Shown here one piece after another: positions 34,187-47,023 of a stretch of DNA of 64,000 nt; position 1 is the stretch's first letter; each line of letters begins with the position of its first letter. Below the pieces are notes generated by a model. That model had not been told where the DNA came from and searched no databases. It was given only the letters and a program-made list of their open reading frames with translations. Made by a program: the position numbers and the translations under genes. Source of the stretch: Krasilnikovozyma curviuscula. Its lineage: Eukaryota > Basidiomycota > Tremellomycetes > Cystofilobasidiales > Mrakiaceae. The stretch covers positions 62,001 through 126,000 of the forward strand of contig MVAQ01000010.1 of the NCBI GenBank assembly GCA_014825775.1. The letters are read 5' to 3'.

Positions 34187-34815
34187 TCAAATTCCCATCT
34201 CGCTGTACCCGTCGAGCCAGCAGCAGGGCGACGAGCAGGGCAGGGGCTCACCGGATCGTTTTTTCAGTGAGAGCGTTCCTGGATCGAGTCATTGAGAAGG
34301 ATCGTTGGAACGAACCAGGCTGAGCTCTCGATGAGAAACTCAAAATAACGGTAGATGGATGTCGAAGTCCCATTTCGAAAAGTGACTCGTTAGAATCCCG
34401 AAGAAATCGAATGAGCAAGATAAGGCCAAGTTTGGTTTGGGCGGTCTGCCTCGCTTCGTTCGCCGTCTGCCGGACGCAGAAAAATTGCGCTGTGACTCAA
34501 AACTGTACATATATCTGAGCTAATTGCAGTACTCGAGCAATGGGGGGCATTCGTTTTGGGCAGGCAGCTGTCAAGCGTTTCTTTGGTGCTTGCGACGTCA
34601 GACAAAACAGAAGCGCGCAAGTTCCATTCATGCAGATAAGGATATAACATTTGGGTTGATTGGGTATAAAGCGACAGCAGAGACAGCAGAAATATTGAGA
34701 GAGATTGTGAGAAGCTGCGAAGTAGAATTCTTTGAGGCAAGACATAGAAAAAGTGGGTGGGAGTGTCGACATTTCGAGTGAAAATTTCCGTTTACTCCGC
34801 CACTTTCAAGCTTCT
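34187..34815. promoter_or_regulatory. Upstream region of ALT1, 3' of TOR
   Basis: 629 bp between two genes on the minus strand. It must hold the TOR terminator and ALT1 promoter. No further element recognised. Confidence 0.4.
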
Positions 34816-37800
34816 TTACCAGAAAGCACCTGCAGATTGGAGCCCGAAAAGTCAGCGAAAAAGAGTCTTTGAGCTATAGGAGGGAAAAAAGTTGCAGACT
34901 TACACCATCCGATGAAGCACTGGCAGAGATTCTCCATGCTCATGGCTTCTCTGATTAGTCTCTTGACTTGATCCTCCACGACAAGGACTTGAGCAGCTTT
35001 GAAATCGCGACCTGCAAGAAGATAGCGTCAGGGTCAGATCGTGAGAACTATTGATCGCTTGCAAAGCGAGTGCTTATTGCGACCACACTCACCTGTGAGC
35101 TTGTCCTCAATCCTCTTGATGGCTGACAAAGCTTTGGGGTTCTGAACCTCGGGATCTGAAATAAGGGCGCGAAGTCAATCAAAGATCTCCAGAGAAAATG
35201 TCAGACGGAGCGACTTACTGTTGAGCATCTCAGTCTCATCAGCCCTATTACGGCGATTACCACCAAACGCTGCCCTGTCCTGGCTATCTTCATTTGTAGC
35301 AGTGATGTCTGCCGTCGGCTGTTGAGCCAGTCTCCACGAGAAAAGTGGATCGTACACGAAAGCCTCCAACACGGCCATGAGAGAGTCCCGGTTGTCTCGA
35401 AGGACGCTCATGACAATTTCACAACTCTTCGTGTAACTTCCGTGAATACCACAGACCTTTAATGACGAATGATGAGGTCAGAGTTCTTATGTCTACTTTA
35501 CTCGTGGGAACAAGCTCCACTTACCTCCATCGCGTTCGTCAGCATCCTTGTTAGACGGAATGGAATCTTTTCAGGGAACTTTTCTCTGTTCATCGTGATC
35601 TCGAAACAATCGCCCTATTGTTGCCAGATAAGAAACAAGTCAGCGTTAGGACCCGCAAAAAAAAAAAAAAAAAGAAAGAATGAAGGCGGGACCACTTACG
35701 AAATCGATGTGAACCACTTTACCAGACACGCGATCGAGTAACAAGTTGGAAGGATGTCTGTCTCCAAGACCCAAAATATATCCAACCATACTGTTTGCAG
35801 CAAGAGAGCGGATATACGTTGTCCTGCGGTCGAGCCATGATTCTGAGTTCCGACTCTTAAGCCATAGCACTCTGTAAAGATCTTGACCAGTAGTGTTCTC
35901 GAGCGCGTACTCAAAGACTTCCACCTTTTGCATCAGAGTTAGATAGTCGTAGTCAGGAGCCATCTAAGATGTTAACAACAGAGGTATTTCAGCAGCTCGT
36001 TCAGTGTATGTGAAATAAATGCAACTAGGCGCACCTGTAAGATCAGCCGGTGCTCGATGTTCAAGAGAATCTTCCTGCTATCTCTGTAATCTCTGATCAG
36101 AACATGCATGGTATCAGTGTCTGGAACCCAACCGATCAAACCAGAATTAGGCGAGAGAGGGGTGACAGAGAAAGGTTGAATGTGGAGATGGCGCTTGAAA
36201 CTCTCTGGGTCAAGAGAGAGTAGCGTATTGACCAAACCGAAAAGCTGCATGACACGCTCATCTTGTCTAAGATCTTCATGACCCTTGAGGAGGAACTGGT
36301 AATCTTTGCCGTCGCTGCCCTGCATTTGAAGTCTTCTGGGTCGCTGTTTGGAGGTGATGACACTGAAAGTCGGAACAAAGCCCATGATCTTGACGACTGG
36401 TTTGCCACTCTGATAGGTTCCTGGAACAGCCAGCTCCAAATTGCGAGCTTTGAGTAATTTGGGTGAGACGTATTGAAGTTCAAGTGCAGGTAATGTTTGA
36501 AGTGCTTTCGTGAGCTTCTTGAAGACCTGTGAAAAGGAGAAGTACGACGATCAGCACACTTCAGGCAGGGAGTTAAGACTATACAATACGAACCATGTAG
36601 TAGTTGTCCCAAGCCTGGCTGAGGTCGTTGGTATCGCCATATTCTCTGTAACGGCGGCAGTAGTCTCGAGCAACTTGAAGATCATGAGCAAAATTCTGTA
36701 CGAAAGACTGCTCTCGAAGAGTCTCAGGCCCTCTGTCCATCATGTCATGCAACGGCTCGAGGACTGCAAACATGGCCCCAGGGTTGTGATCAGCGAAGTA
36801 GCATCTCGAGGCTTCTTCGAGACCTTCTGTCCACAACTCATGCCAAAGAATCGCAACTCTAATTAGCTCATGACTAACAAGCGAAGCCTAAGAGAAAGAG
36901 AAAACGGAAGGTTATGAGCGATGGCCAGGCAGAGATGACCTGGAGCTTTTACTCACTTGTGCGACCAATGTAGAGCTGGTTTCCCTCATGCGGTTCATAA
37001 GTCCAAGCGCAACTTCCTTTCGCATCAAAACTGAGGACTTAGAGGCAACAAGTAGAGGGTAGATCAAGGCTTGAGGATGAGCCCGCCCAATGCCCGCTAA
37101 TAGCTGCTCAATAGCCGTTCGAATTAAAGCATTTGGTGCTTGAATGCGAGCAATGATCTTGAAAATAGAGAACTAGGTTAACGCTGAATTTGGCGGTGAC
37201 GCGTTGACATTCTCCCTTACCTGAGGAATGACCTCCAGCCACACGTCAATGCTCACACTCGCAGTTCCTCTGACAATCACCATATTTACTGCCTGATGAG
37301 CACCATATTTGAACCAGAGTGTCAAAAGACGGAGCGTATCTTGAAGAGAATTGCCTTTTGACAAAGCGATCGATCGGAAGAAAGCTACAACCGAAGAATT
37401 GCATGAGTCGATGACTTCCAGGAGAAAGATCAGTTTCCACATACCTTCGACAGATGGGACAATGTACGTTGAAATATCCGCTGGAGTTATATGAGCTCTT
37501 TGATCGTTGACGGATTCTAGCTGAGATATGACCTGGAAATTAGCCAAAGCCCATGTGTGCCATGCTTTGTACCAGTCCGGATCAAGTTGAGTAGCTCGCT
37601 TATAGAGAGTGAGAATCTCCAACGGATTTGACTCAAAATCAAGAAGTTAGAACCAACCTGATTTGACAGTGGCGGAAAAGGGGGCTTACTGTTGTCCAGT
37701 TGGGTGTAAGCACAACTTTCCACTCACCCTGCTTGACATGACATCTAGCCAGAAGCTTGGTGAACTCGCTGTAACCAGCTTCTGGTGGAACGACAACACC

Positions 37801-40800
37801 TCCGTCATAGTTCGGATCCATTCCCAAGTCGGTGGTGAGCTTGTTTGTAAAAGTTTCGAGCCATTTCAAGCTATCCGCCTTCATCTTCGGATCATTCTGA
37901 GCCCAGGTAAACTTAAAGTAAGCATACACGACATGGGGTGGAGCCTGAAGGGCTGCTTGTCCTTCACTACCTGCGTCCTGTTGACCGAGTAAGGAGTTGA
38001 GCGTTTTCTCTGCCAAACTCATTCGATCAGATTTCCTGCAGAGGTTGGCAAACTTGATCCACATATCCTTGTCTTCAGCCGGGGTCAAAACTAAGCTTCT
38101 AACTTGGAGGATTCGCTGCCAGATTTCGACATCGCGCTGACAGTTGGTCAATCTCTTCATCCAAGTCTTCCTCATGGCGGCTTGACGCTCAGGCTGGTCA
38201 GCCTGTTGCTTGTATGTGATAATTTCTTCAAGTTCAGATAGCATCTGAACCCGAACAATCACGCTATCGTTGATAAACATGTATTAGTATTGCTAATCGA
38301 GCGACATCGTTAAAAATTGGGTACGACTCACTTGTATGCTCTGCCGTAACTGTCACCGACCATGGAGAACAATTCAGGGTCAACACTATCACGCGCCTTG
38401 ATGATATGTCGAAGGGCTTTAGGAAACTGATTGGAGTGAATTGACAAGACTGCACGGTAAAAGAAATAATCCGGGGTGTCTCTTCTCATGACGGCCACAT
38501 AGTCGTCCATCAGATCCCACTGTTTCAACGCCCAAGCAGCGGCAGCAGCCAGTGGTGCCATTGATCTATGGTCAGCAGCTGAAGCGTCTGCCCATTTGTT
38601 TTGAACAAGCTCCGAGAGCCTGTCCCAGTCTCCAAGTGCGTGGAGACACTTCATCATGTTCATGGTGTTATCGGGAAGGACCTCACCCAATTCTGCTGCC
38701 GTTTCTTCCTTCTGGCGGTATGATTCCAGAGCCTCTTGCCAACGTCCGAGCTCGACGTACCACCCTTCGTACTCGAAGAGTTCTCCATTGGCTTGGTTGT
38801 GTTCGAGATCATCCCTCGCATACGTCAAGGTTCCCCAAGCAGCATCTTCTTGACCAAGCTTTCCATTCACAGCAATGAGAGATGAGATAATGTCTTGTGT
38901 TGGATCAGCGAAGAATTCGAGCTCCCTGTAGTGCAGGCCCTTAGCATAGGCATGATATTTGAAAGCCTAAAGTCCAACGGGAATATTAGTAAGATCAGCT
39001 CGTTTCTATAGAACATTCTTCACTCACCAATGATGCTAGTTCGTTGATTTCAATTGGTAAGGTCTTATCGTCGTGCTCTGCGAATTCACAGAGGTTGAGA
39101 AGAGCATGAATGACTTCGGGAGCATTTCCTGGGAACGTCAGCGCATAATGAATGGCTTCAACAGCATCATCCTGGATTAATGAGTCGAACAAGAGAGTCA
39201 GACAGCGAGAACAGAAGCATGTATGACCTAAACTAAGCATACCTGGTAAGTATCATAAAAGCTTGCCCAACAAGAGATGAAAGCGACGTTGAAGAGCTCT
39301 TTATTGATTAATGGGTAAGCGATTGCAAGATCCACACAAGCTCGAAGAGCAACCGAAGGTGATTCATTCAGAAGTTCAATTCCAAGCTTCGTGAGCCAAC
39401 TTCTCCAGTCGTCGTGTGATTGACACTGACTGGTGTCCCACGTCATTTTCAAGCGAGCTTGATTCACTGAGAGGTTCGCAGCAGCAACTTCAGTCTTGTC
39501 ACCAACGAACGGAGCCATGCTATGGAATTATAATGTGATTATGATTAGCCCCTGAGAGAAAAAAAGGGGGATGGTAATGGTTCTCACCTCTCTATCGCAG
39601 AGAAATCTTGGGGTAGACGCTCCCCGCTCAGAACTTTCGCAACGAGTTGCTCATACTGAGCGTTGTAGATGTTATTTGAAGAAATAACCTGCGAACAAAT
39701 GGGTCAGCGATGGTCTACAAAGAGAGAGGAATTAGAACCAACCTTGCGAAGGATTGGGATGAAAACTGCGAAATCGGATCCAAGTTGGATGATCAGAGCC
39801 GACAAAGTATCCATGGAGGCTTTAACGAGTCTCTGTCCACCTGTACCAGTAGAAGAAGATCCACTGAGGACTTTTTCGATGGGGTGGATGATTTGTGCAG
39901 CTTGATCGGAGAGGTTGACTTTTCTGGAGAGCTGCCCGATGGAGATGATGGCCATTTCTTGAACATCAATCGAGACTCCTGGATGGTCTAAAAGTCTCAA
40001 GACCACAGGAATGATGAGGTGAATATACTCTTCAAGATTCGCGCCAAGAACGTCGAGCGACTTCAGGACTCTGAGAAGTACTGCCTGCCTCTTCTGTTCC
40101 GAGACCTCTCCTTCAAATGTCCTCAGCAGATCTTGGATCAACCTGGGAACGAATGCCTTGAATTCTCCGTCGAGTGAACGCGCGGTCATTTCCACAAGAG
40201 CGATACTGTAGATTTGAAGAGTAGGATGATTCCAGAATTCCAAAATGAGAGAAAGGATGGGCTCAATGAAGTTTCGAATGTGCTGTTTGACGATGCCAAC
40301 CAGAATGGCAAGCTGATTGAGGAAGACTGTCTGGAAAGCTGGACTTGATAGTCGAATTACGCTTAAGAAAGCAGGAATTACCTGATGGTTTCAATGCGAC
40401 GTCAGATCAACCGAGACATCGGATACAACAGGAGCTAAAGAAATCTCACTTACCTGAGGCAAGAATGACACACACTTCAGTCCCTGAGCTTTGAAGATGT
40501 GCATGACACCAGAGATGGCTTTTTCGTGGAGGAGAGGACTGAGAGTAGGGTCCAAAATGACGCCCACTAAAGAGTTCACAGCCACCATTTGATAATACTC
40601 GTCACTAGTCTGACCACCTGGTGCATGCATCAGCAGAGTAATATCCGACATTCCAGAGCGAGAGTGATCAGCAGCTGGATCATCTGCGCCATGGTGTAAA
40701 AGCTGAAAGAACACTGTCGTTAAAGACCTTCAAAGGTGAAGTCCTTAATGAAACCTCTCACCTTGTGTCTGTATGGATCCAATGCTCCAAGAATACCCAA

Positions 40801-43800
40801 AACTCTAATTGCTTCCCTCCTGACCGGGTGAGAAGACTCCAACTTGACGATCCTGAGAAGCAACCCCATCAGTTCTGGATACTGGACGTAAGCGTCGACG
40901 GCGGTTCCTGTGTTGCTGGCAACTTGTCCTAGAGTTTTTAAGGCGGCATCCCTCTTGATGCTAGCAGCTGGATCTTGAAGAGTTTCCACAATCAATCGCA
41001 TAATGGCATCCACTGAATCCGTGATTGATTCTCCTGCAACGCGAGCGACCTCTCCCAAACATTCAATACAAGATGCTACCACCACCGTTGTTGATTCCTT
41101 CAAATAAGCTGTTTCAAGGAGTACCTTGACGAGCGGTTTGGTGTAGTCAACGACTCTTTTTGGACACGCTGCAACGATGAGACAGAGAAGCTTCGCGGCT
41201 TCTTCCTTTTGACGACTGCAAAACAAAAGTTGATAGTCAATTCGTTAGAAGCGATCGAGAAAAAGCAGCGCAATTTACTTACCTGGATGTTGCATCTCTC
41301 AGAGTAGTGATCATCTGGAACAGTGCTTTCCTGAGGCTGCTGACTACATACGCTGGATTCATGGTGCTCAACCGACCGATAATGATGACGACAAGCTCTC
41401 TGTTGTGAAAGACAGTGTCGTGCAATCCCAAAAATAGACGTCTGACGTTGCTTGACTGGGCGAGATGTCGATCGAACTTGTCTGTTAATTCTTCCAGAAC
41501 CGTTTGACGAATCTTGGGATCTATGCCAAGTAATCGTGTGGTCAGTGGACACCAACGACTCGCTCGAAGAACCAGTCGAAACTAACCAGGATCAGCAATT
41601 CCTACTGTTAAGAGCCCATCCAGAACCTCGCTCATGATTTCAACAGAGTGTGTGCTGGTTTGATACACGATAGGATCGGCAGCAAACAACCGACAGCATG
41701 TTACCACCGCTGCCCCTCTGACCTCGGGCGAGTCATGTTCTAAATACGGCAAAGCACAGTCACGCACAAACTCGTTCAGAATATGACCACCGAACTCGAA
41801 TGACGAGAGAGTTCTGAGAGCCAGAGAAAGAGTCTCCTTCGATTGAGCGGGTTGGATAGGCAACTGCTTCTTCGATATGATGACATTAGAGGTTGGTTTA
41901 CCAAGAGGAACATATTCCTTTCCAGACAGAGTCCGAGAGAGCATTTCCAGAAGCCGCTCCTGAATACCTCCTTCAAGAGGTTTACAGTAGGTGCCGACAT
42001 CCACCAAGGCCAACCGCAGAGGCTCTGAGAGAGGCAAGGAGAACATCAAAGTGAGGAGCGACGCGTTCATGTATTTGGTCATCAGAGGCCCAAATGCCTG
42101 AGAAAGAAGAGACAAGGTGATGAAGAGTGATGACTCAAGGTCGGTTTCACGAGAGGCATGATTTTGTGGAATTGGATTGGAGGCTGCCGAGGGTGGGAGT
42201 GCTGATGGAACTGACTTTTTGCTAAAAACAATACCAAGGCCGTCAGAACAACAGTTGACAATGTTGAGAAGGGATACTTACCCTTTGGTTTGTTGATGGC
42301 TGGCAACGAGACTCTCCAGACCCGACTTGACCTCTCTCACAACTCCATCGAGGAAGCGCTTCGCCTCACCACCACCAACTCTTACACAAACATGCCCAAC
42401 AGCGACAAAAGCCATCCCTTTGACTCCTTCACCGCCAGCGCTTCCTCCTTTACCACCAAGGACCGCCAGCAAGTGTTGCATTGATCGGCCGAGGAATTCG
42501 TACGAGAACAGGACTGGATCGTAGACCGCCATCAGAGGGATAGTTGAAATGACCATTTTCCTTATGATAAGGTCTTTGGAGTCGCGGTACCGAAGGATCG
42601 ATTCGCACGTGGTCGTGTAGTAGGGAGTCATCCACTGAACGCAACAAAGAAGGAAAAGATCAGAACTCGCCTGGTCTACATCAAGTAAATGGAGACTTAC
42701 CATTTCACCATACTCAAACAGTGCACCGTATGCCAAAAGACTGGCATGTATCCACTCAGTTCGCTTTTCAACACCACCGCCTTCGCCTCTGACTGCTTCC
42801 TCGTAAACGCTCTTGTATACCTTGTTCTTCACAGACTGACTCATGTCCCGGACAATTACAAGCAGCGACTTCAACAGTGTATAAGTTCGTTCCCTAACGT
42901 GCAACCTGGAATCTCTAAGAGCTAACCAGATCTTTGGAATGATCTGAGGCACCAAACCGGCTATATTGCCGCGTGCGTTGAGGGCAAAGATGTGAAGCAT
43001 TTGAACGGCTACCGGGAGATATGTGGTGATCTGACGATTGCCTTCTGCGGTAGTGCTAGCTGAAGTCGATAGTGAAGCTGGGGTCAGGTGTTGTATGTAG
43101 TGATCAGCGTCTGCTTTGATGAGGGTTGAGATTTCTGGTCCAGTCGAGGAACGGGCAGCAATTCGTCCTGAACATAACAGCAGGAACTTCAATACTGAGC
43201 TCTATGGAGAGCATGAGCGATGAAAGAAGCGGTTGTAACCTCACCTAGAGCCGTACAAGTTTTGTCCCTAATGCTCTCGTCGTTTGAGTACAGCAGATCC
43301 GTCCTCTTGAGATAACCATAGAAACGGATCAACACAGCACTGTTTGTTTGATTACTTAGAACAAGAGCACCTGGTTCGAAGGAAAGAAGCGTTTTTTGTC
43401 AGATTCAAAGTTGTCCAGTGGGGAGCAAGGCATGCTATGAGGAGAGATCGTAGTCCAAAACTTTTCCTCAGCACGACCTTCCCACATCAACCTCACAACC
43501 ATCTCTTCACATCATTGGTATGCTGACTCCACTCATTTGGTAAGGAGGAAGCAACTCACTGATTGCTGCAACAAACCCTAACTTCTCATCCTTTCCTCCT
43601 TCGTTGGGCAGTAGACTGAAGACCTGCTTGGTGATCTCTGGCCATAGGGACTTTGCACGCTCCTCTATATTGGTATCTGAGGATATGTCGACCAGCTATG
43701 TAGAATCAAAGGAGAAGTGAAGCAGGTCAGCGTGATCTAATCGAATCCAGACGGGCTGCCAGTGGAGCAATAGGCCCATACGCACATAGTCAGTTAGTGC

Positions 43801-43977
43801 TGTTGCTACGTCAGAACGCTCCTCGTCACTCCGACTACAAGAGAAAGAGTCAATTACAGAGACATTTGAAATGAGAGTCAAGCAGCTATAGGGAGGAGAA
43901 ATAGAAACTCACGCTTTCCGCATCCTGTTGAAGAGGCTGCTGAGGACTTCATTCTGGGGAGTAGCTGATGAAGACAT
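34816..43977 (-). CDS. TOR1: TOR serine/threonine kinase (target of rapamycin)
   Basis: Master growth kinase of TORC1/TORC2, of roughly 2400 residues in many exons. Start [19 protein letters not shown] at 43977. The N-terminal half is HEAT repeats (for example [40 protein letters not shown]). The FAT region follows (about 36900-39500). The FRB domain reads [14 protein letters not shown] ... [14 protein letters not shown] ... [10 protein letters not shown]. The kinase has [35 protein letters not shown] with catalytic Asp, and [20 protein letters not shown] (metal-binding DFG). The FATC end is [14 protein letters not shown], the last residues coming from a short final exon. The gene looks intact. 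FRB, not TRRAP/Tra1-like features, identifies TOR. Confidence 0.97.
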
Positions 43978-44220
43978 CCTAGAGAAGCTTCAGCAGGGCC
44001 GTCCCTACTGTTAAATGAGAATTTGAATACAATAATTTGGAATTAGAAGATGGGCTTGAGATGCAGTCAGTCCAGCAGCTACGCTTCAATTCTCCTCATA
44101 CTCTGGTGGCGTTTGCGAGGCGAGAATGAGTGGCACAGAACTAGGTAGTCCTACATATCAGGTTTTTACACAGTGTGTTGCTATAACATAATACATCCAT
44201 GAAAGCCGCCAGGGTTTGAT
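43978..44220. other. TOR upstream region
   Basis: 243 bp between the DUS3 stop and the TOR start, both on the minus strand; must contain the TOR promoter or part of it. Confidence 0.4.
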
Positions 44221-46893
44221 TTAGCCCTCAGCGTCTTCAACTCCAGAGCCATAAGCATTGCTTTTGTGCTTTGGAACAAAAGTAAATCCTTCTGGGGGAG
44301 GGCCCATGAACATGGTAGCGATCTTTTCCCAGTCCTATAATATACAAGGTAAGTGTTAGCATTAAGCGAAGCCGAAGCTCGAAAGGCGTGTTTGCTAACC
44401 TTGACATCAGTTGATCCCATGAGAGTCTCCAGTTCGTTTCGACCTTTCCAAGCCGCCTCAGGCTGAACACGAGAAAAACATTTGAGCTTCAATAGAGTCT
44501 TATCAACGCCTGAATGGAAGAAGTCGCAGAAACTTACTCGATCGTTCATGCGTCCACTGCCCTCAACACCGAACTCCAGCAGACCTAACGGAACGTAACG
44601 GTGCGTGAAAGAAAGAAGCTCCATGAGATATCTTCTTGATGTGCTCATACCGACCGCGTCAGTTCCCCAGTGAGTGAGGGCATTCTCAGCGTACTGCAAA
44701 AACGAAGGACAACGTCGGCGACATAACACGCAATGACGGAAGTAGAGAACTACATACTGTTCGAACCATTTCGAGTCTTTCTGTGGCAGTAATGTCCCAT
44801 TCTCTTCTCTCTTTGATCTCAGTGAAGATCCAAGGCTTAATCAACGCTCCTCTTCCCAACATGACACCATCAACAAAGGCATTGCCATCTCTCTCCATCA
44901 TCTCTGCATAACCCTTGTAGCTGAAGCAATCTCCATTCCCGAAGAATGGAACATTAGATCCGGCGTCACGGAGCGCTTTACCGCATTGCTTTATGTAGTT
45001 CCAGTCGGCGTTTTTGGCGTATCTCTGCTGACGAGTTCGACCGTGGAGAGCGATGGAGGAGACTCCCCAGGCGGTCGCCATTTTGGGGATGAGGTTGTGA
45101 GCAATATTTTGGCCGTCTTTGATACTGATGAGAGGACAGAAAACAGAAAATCAGTTTCACAACATCATGATTTCCGTAGGATCCAGTTCTACCACTAACC
45201 CCGTACGAAGTTTGATGGTGATAGGAACACTTCCAGTAGCCATAACAATCCCTTTGACACTCTTTTCCAATCTGTTGGGGTTTCCTAGCCCAGCTGATCC
45301 AGCACCTTTGTTAAATACCATATCGATAGGACAACCACAGTTGAGATCTATGAAGTCAACATCTGGGCATTCGAGACTGATAGCTTCCGCCTAGTAATAG
45401 TTGGAGAACAAGGAGACACAAAATCAGCATCTATTTGTAAATCTTAGTTTCAAATAATAACTAATCTTACACAAGCTACCAACTGGTCTGGTTTCGTTCC
45501 ACAAATCTGGACACCAAACTGTCTTTCGCTAGGATGTCGTCTGACCAGAGACCATTCTTCCCCGCTACCGGTGAGGAAAGAAGTTGCAAGACCCATCTCA
45601 CCACAAGTGATATCACATCCCATCTCAACACAGAGACGACGAAATGGAAGGTTGCCGACTGTTGTGAGAGGAGCCTTTGGTGCATTAGACGAGGAAGTCA
45701 TGTCAGCTGACGGGGACGGGGCAGCAACAGGGAAAATTCAAGATAGACTAGCCAGATAAGTCTTCCCTTTCCAATCGAGTTTCTTCTTTTCCTCTTGTCT
45801 GAATGGGACCTCCTTGAACTCGGACTCTTCGCCATCACCAGTGACGCTTTGATTCATCGCATTCATCTCATCTTCCTCCGAGACTTGTTTTGCTTTTGAC
45901 TTTGACCTTCTTGAAGGGTCCAAGTAGTCCAAGTATTGTTCAGTTTTTGGAAGTGGGTACTTTGAATGATACAAAATGATCAGTGGCAGTACAATTTGGC
46001 AAGAAAACGTTTACAGAACAAACCTTCCACGCTCGCAATAACTTCATCTTTTCTGAGCTCACACGATTCTTTTCCTCCATTTCGGGCTTCAACTCCCCTG
46101 TGATAAGCTTATAGTCATATCCATCGTCATCTTCGATCGCTGGGGCTGATTCAGCAACACGTGGATCAGAGGGTTGCTTCGCTGTTTTGATGAGATGAGC
46201 AGAAAGGAAACGACACTTGAATCCTAGAAGAACGTTCATTACATCAATCAATTCTCACTTGGCCTTCCGAAGAATGGAAACAAGGTTCGACCCACCTTGT
46301 GGGCAGTATCCAAGCTCGTTGAAAGTAGGACAGTAAATAGTCTTTCGTTTTTCTTCATCAGGTGGCAATGTTAAGAATGGCTCGTTCTCCAAGTACACGG
46401 TAGTGGATGAACTTGGGAAGTACCTGTCTTCAGGCTTGGTGGCAAGGTACAATGGCAAGGAATGAGCATCTTTACACCTATTAGGAGTAAATGACGAGAA
46501 GAAACAAAGTCAGAGTAGTTAATAGAAAGGGTTATTCTATGAAGCTTACTTTGGGAAAGTACAGACTTCGCCCTTGGCGGTACTTCGACACAACTTCAAT
46601 CCTTGGTCGATTCGACCAAACTTTCTTCCTTTATTCATGCCTCCCTTCTTTTGAGGAGTGGCCGATCTATCCATTGAACCTTCAGCATCATCATCTGCAT
46701 CATCTGCTATTCTCTTAGTCGAAAGGAGAGCTGGACGGGTAACCTGGAACCTGAAGCAGCGACGAGGGCGTCAGAATTGATGCAGGACAGGCTTATGTGT
46801 CCAAACCCTCAGGAGAACTCACTCAGGCTTAATCAGCGCAATCCCCTCGATTCGCTGCCTTGGAGATGGTGCGGATGGAGCTTGTTCGGTCAT
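44221..46893 (-). CDS. DUS3: tRNA-dihydrouridine(47) synthase
   Basis: FMN enzyme reducing U47 in the variable loop of tRNAs. Start [20 protein letters not shown] at 46893. Two CCCH zinc fingers near the N-terminus: [19 protein letters not shown] and [19 protein letters not shown] with SAH. The TIM barrel begins [19 protein letters not shown] and [14 protein letters not shown]. The catalytic Cys is in [12 protein letters not shown]; further blocks are [34 protein letters not shown] and [13 protein letters not shown]. The end is [13 protein letters not shown]. The junction YL|APLTTV needs a GC-AG intron (45675-45752). It shares a 130-bp divergent promoter with ELP3. Confidence 0.96.
45675..45752 (-). 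other. GC-AG intron in DUS3
   Basis: Minus-strand donor CTG|GCTAGT and acceptor CCAAAG|GCT, 78 nt. Phase 0 joins TYL to APLTTVGN as in the family. The only nearby GT (GTCTAT) would put the next exon in the wrong frame. Confidence 0.75.
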
Positions 46894-47023
46894 TTTGGTG
46901 ATTTTTTGGCCAAAATGTCGTTAGAGGTTCAAGACCAGCAAGCCTGCTTTCGACACCCACTGACCCCCTGAATTCCAAACTAAATCATTTATCGAAGTCC
47001 ATCAGAAGGATATCCTATTCAGG
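46894..47023. promoter_or_regulatory. Bidirectional promoter DUS3 / ELP3
   Basis: 130 bp between divergent start codons of two tRNA-modification genes. No TATA box is visible. Confidence 0.65.

Noticed and set aside
32732..35673. Two A17 tracts (32732-32748 and 35657-35673)
   Set aside because: Both lie within minus-strand introns (ALT1 and TOR): the first sits just before its acceptor as a polypyrimidine tract, the second near the 5' end of a TOR intron. Not retroposon tails.
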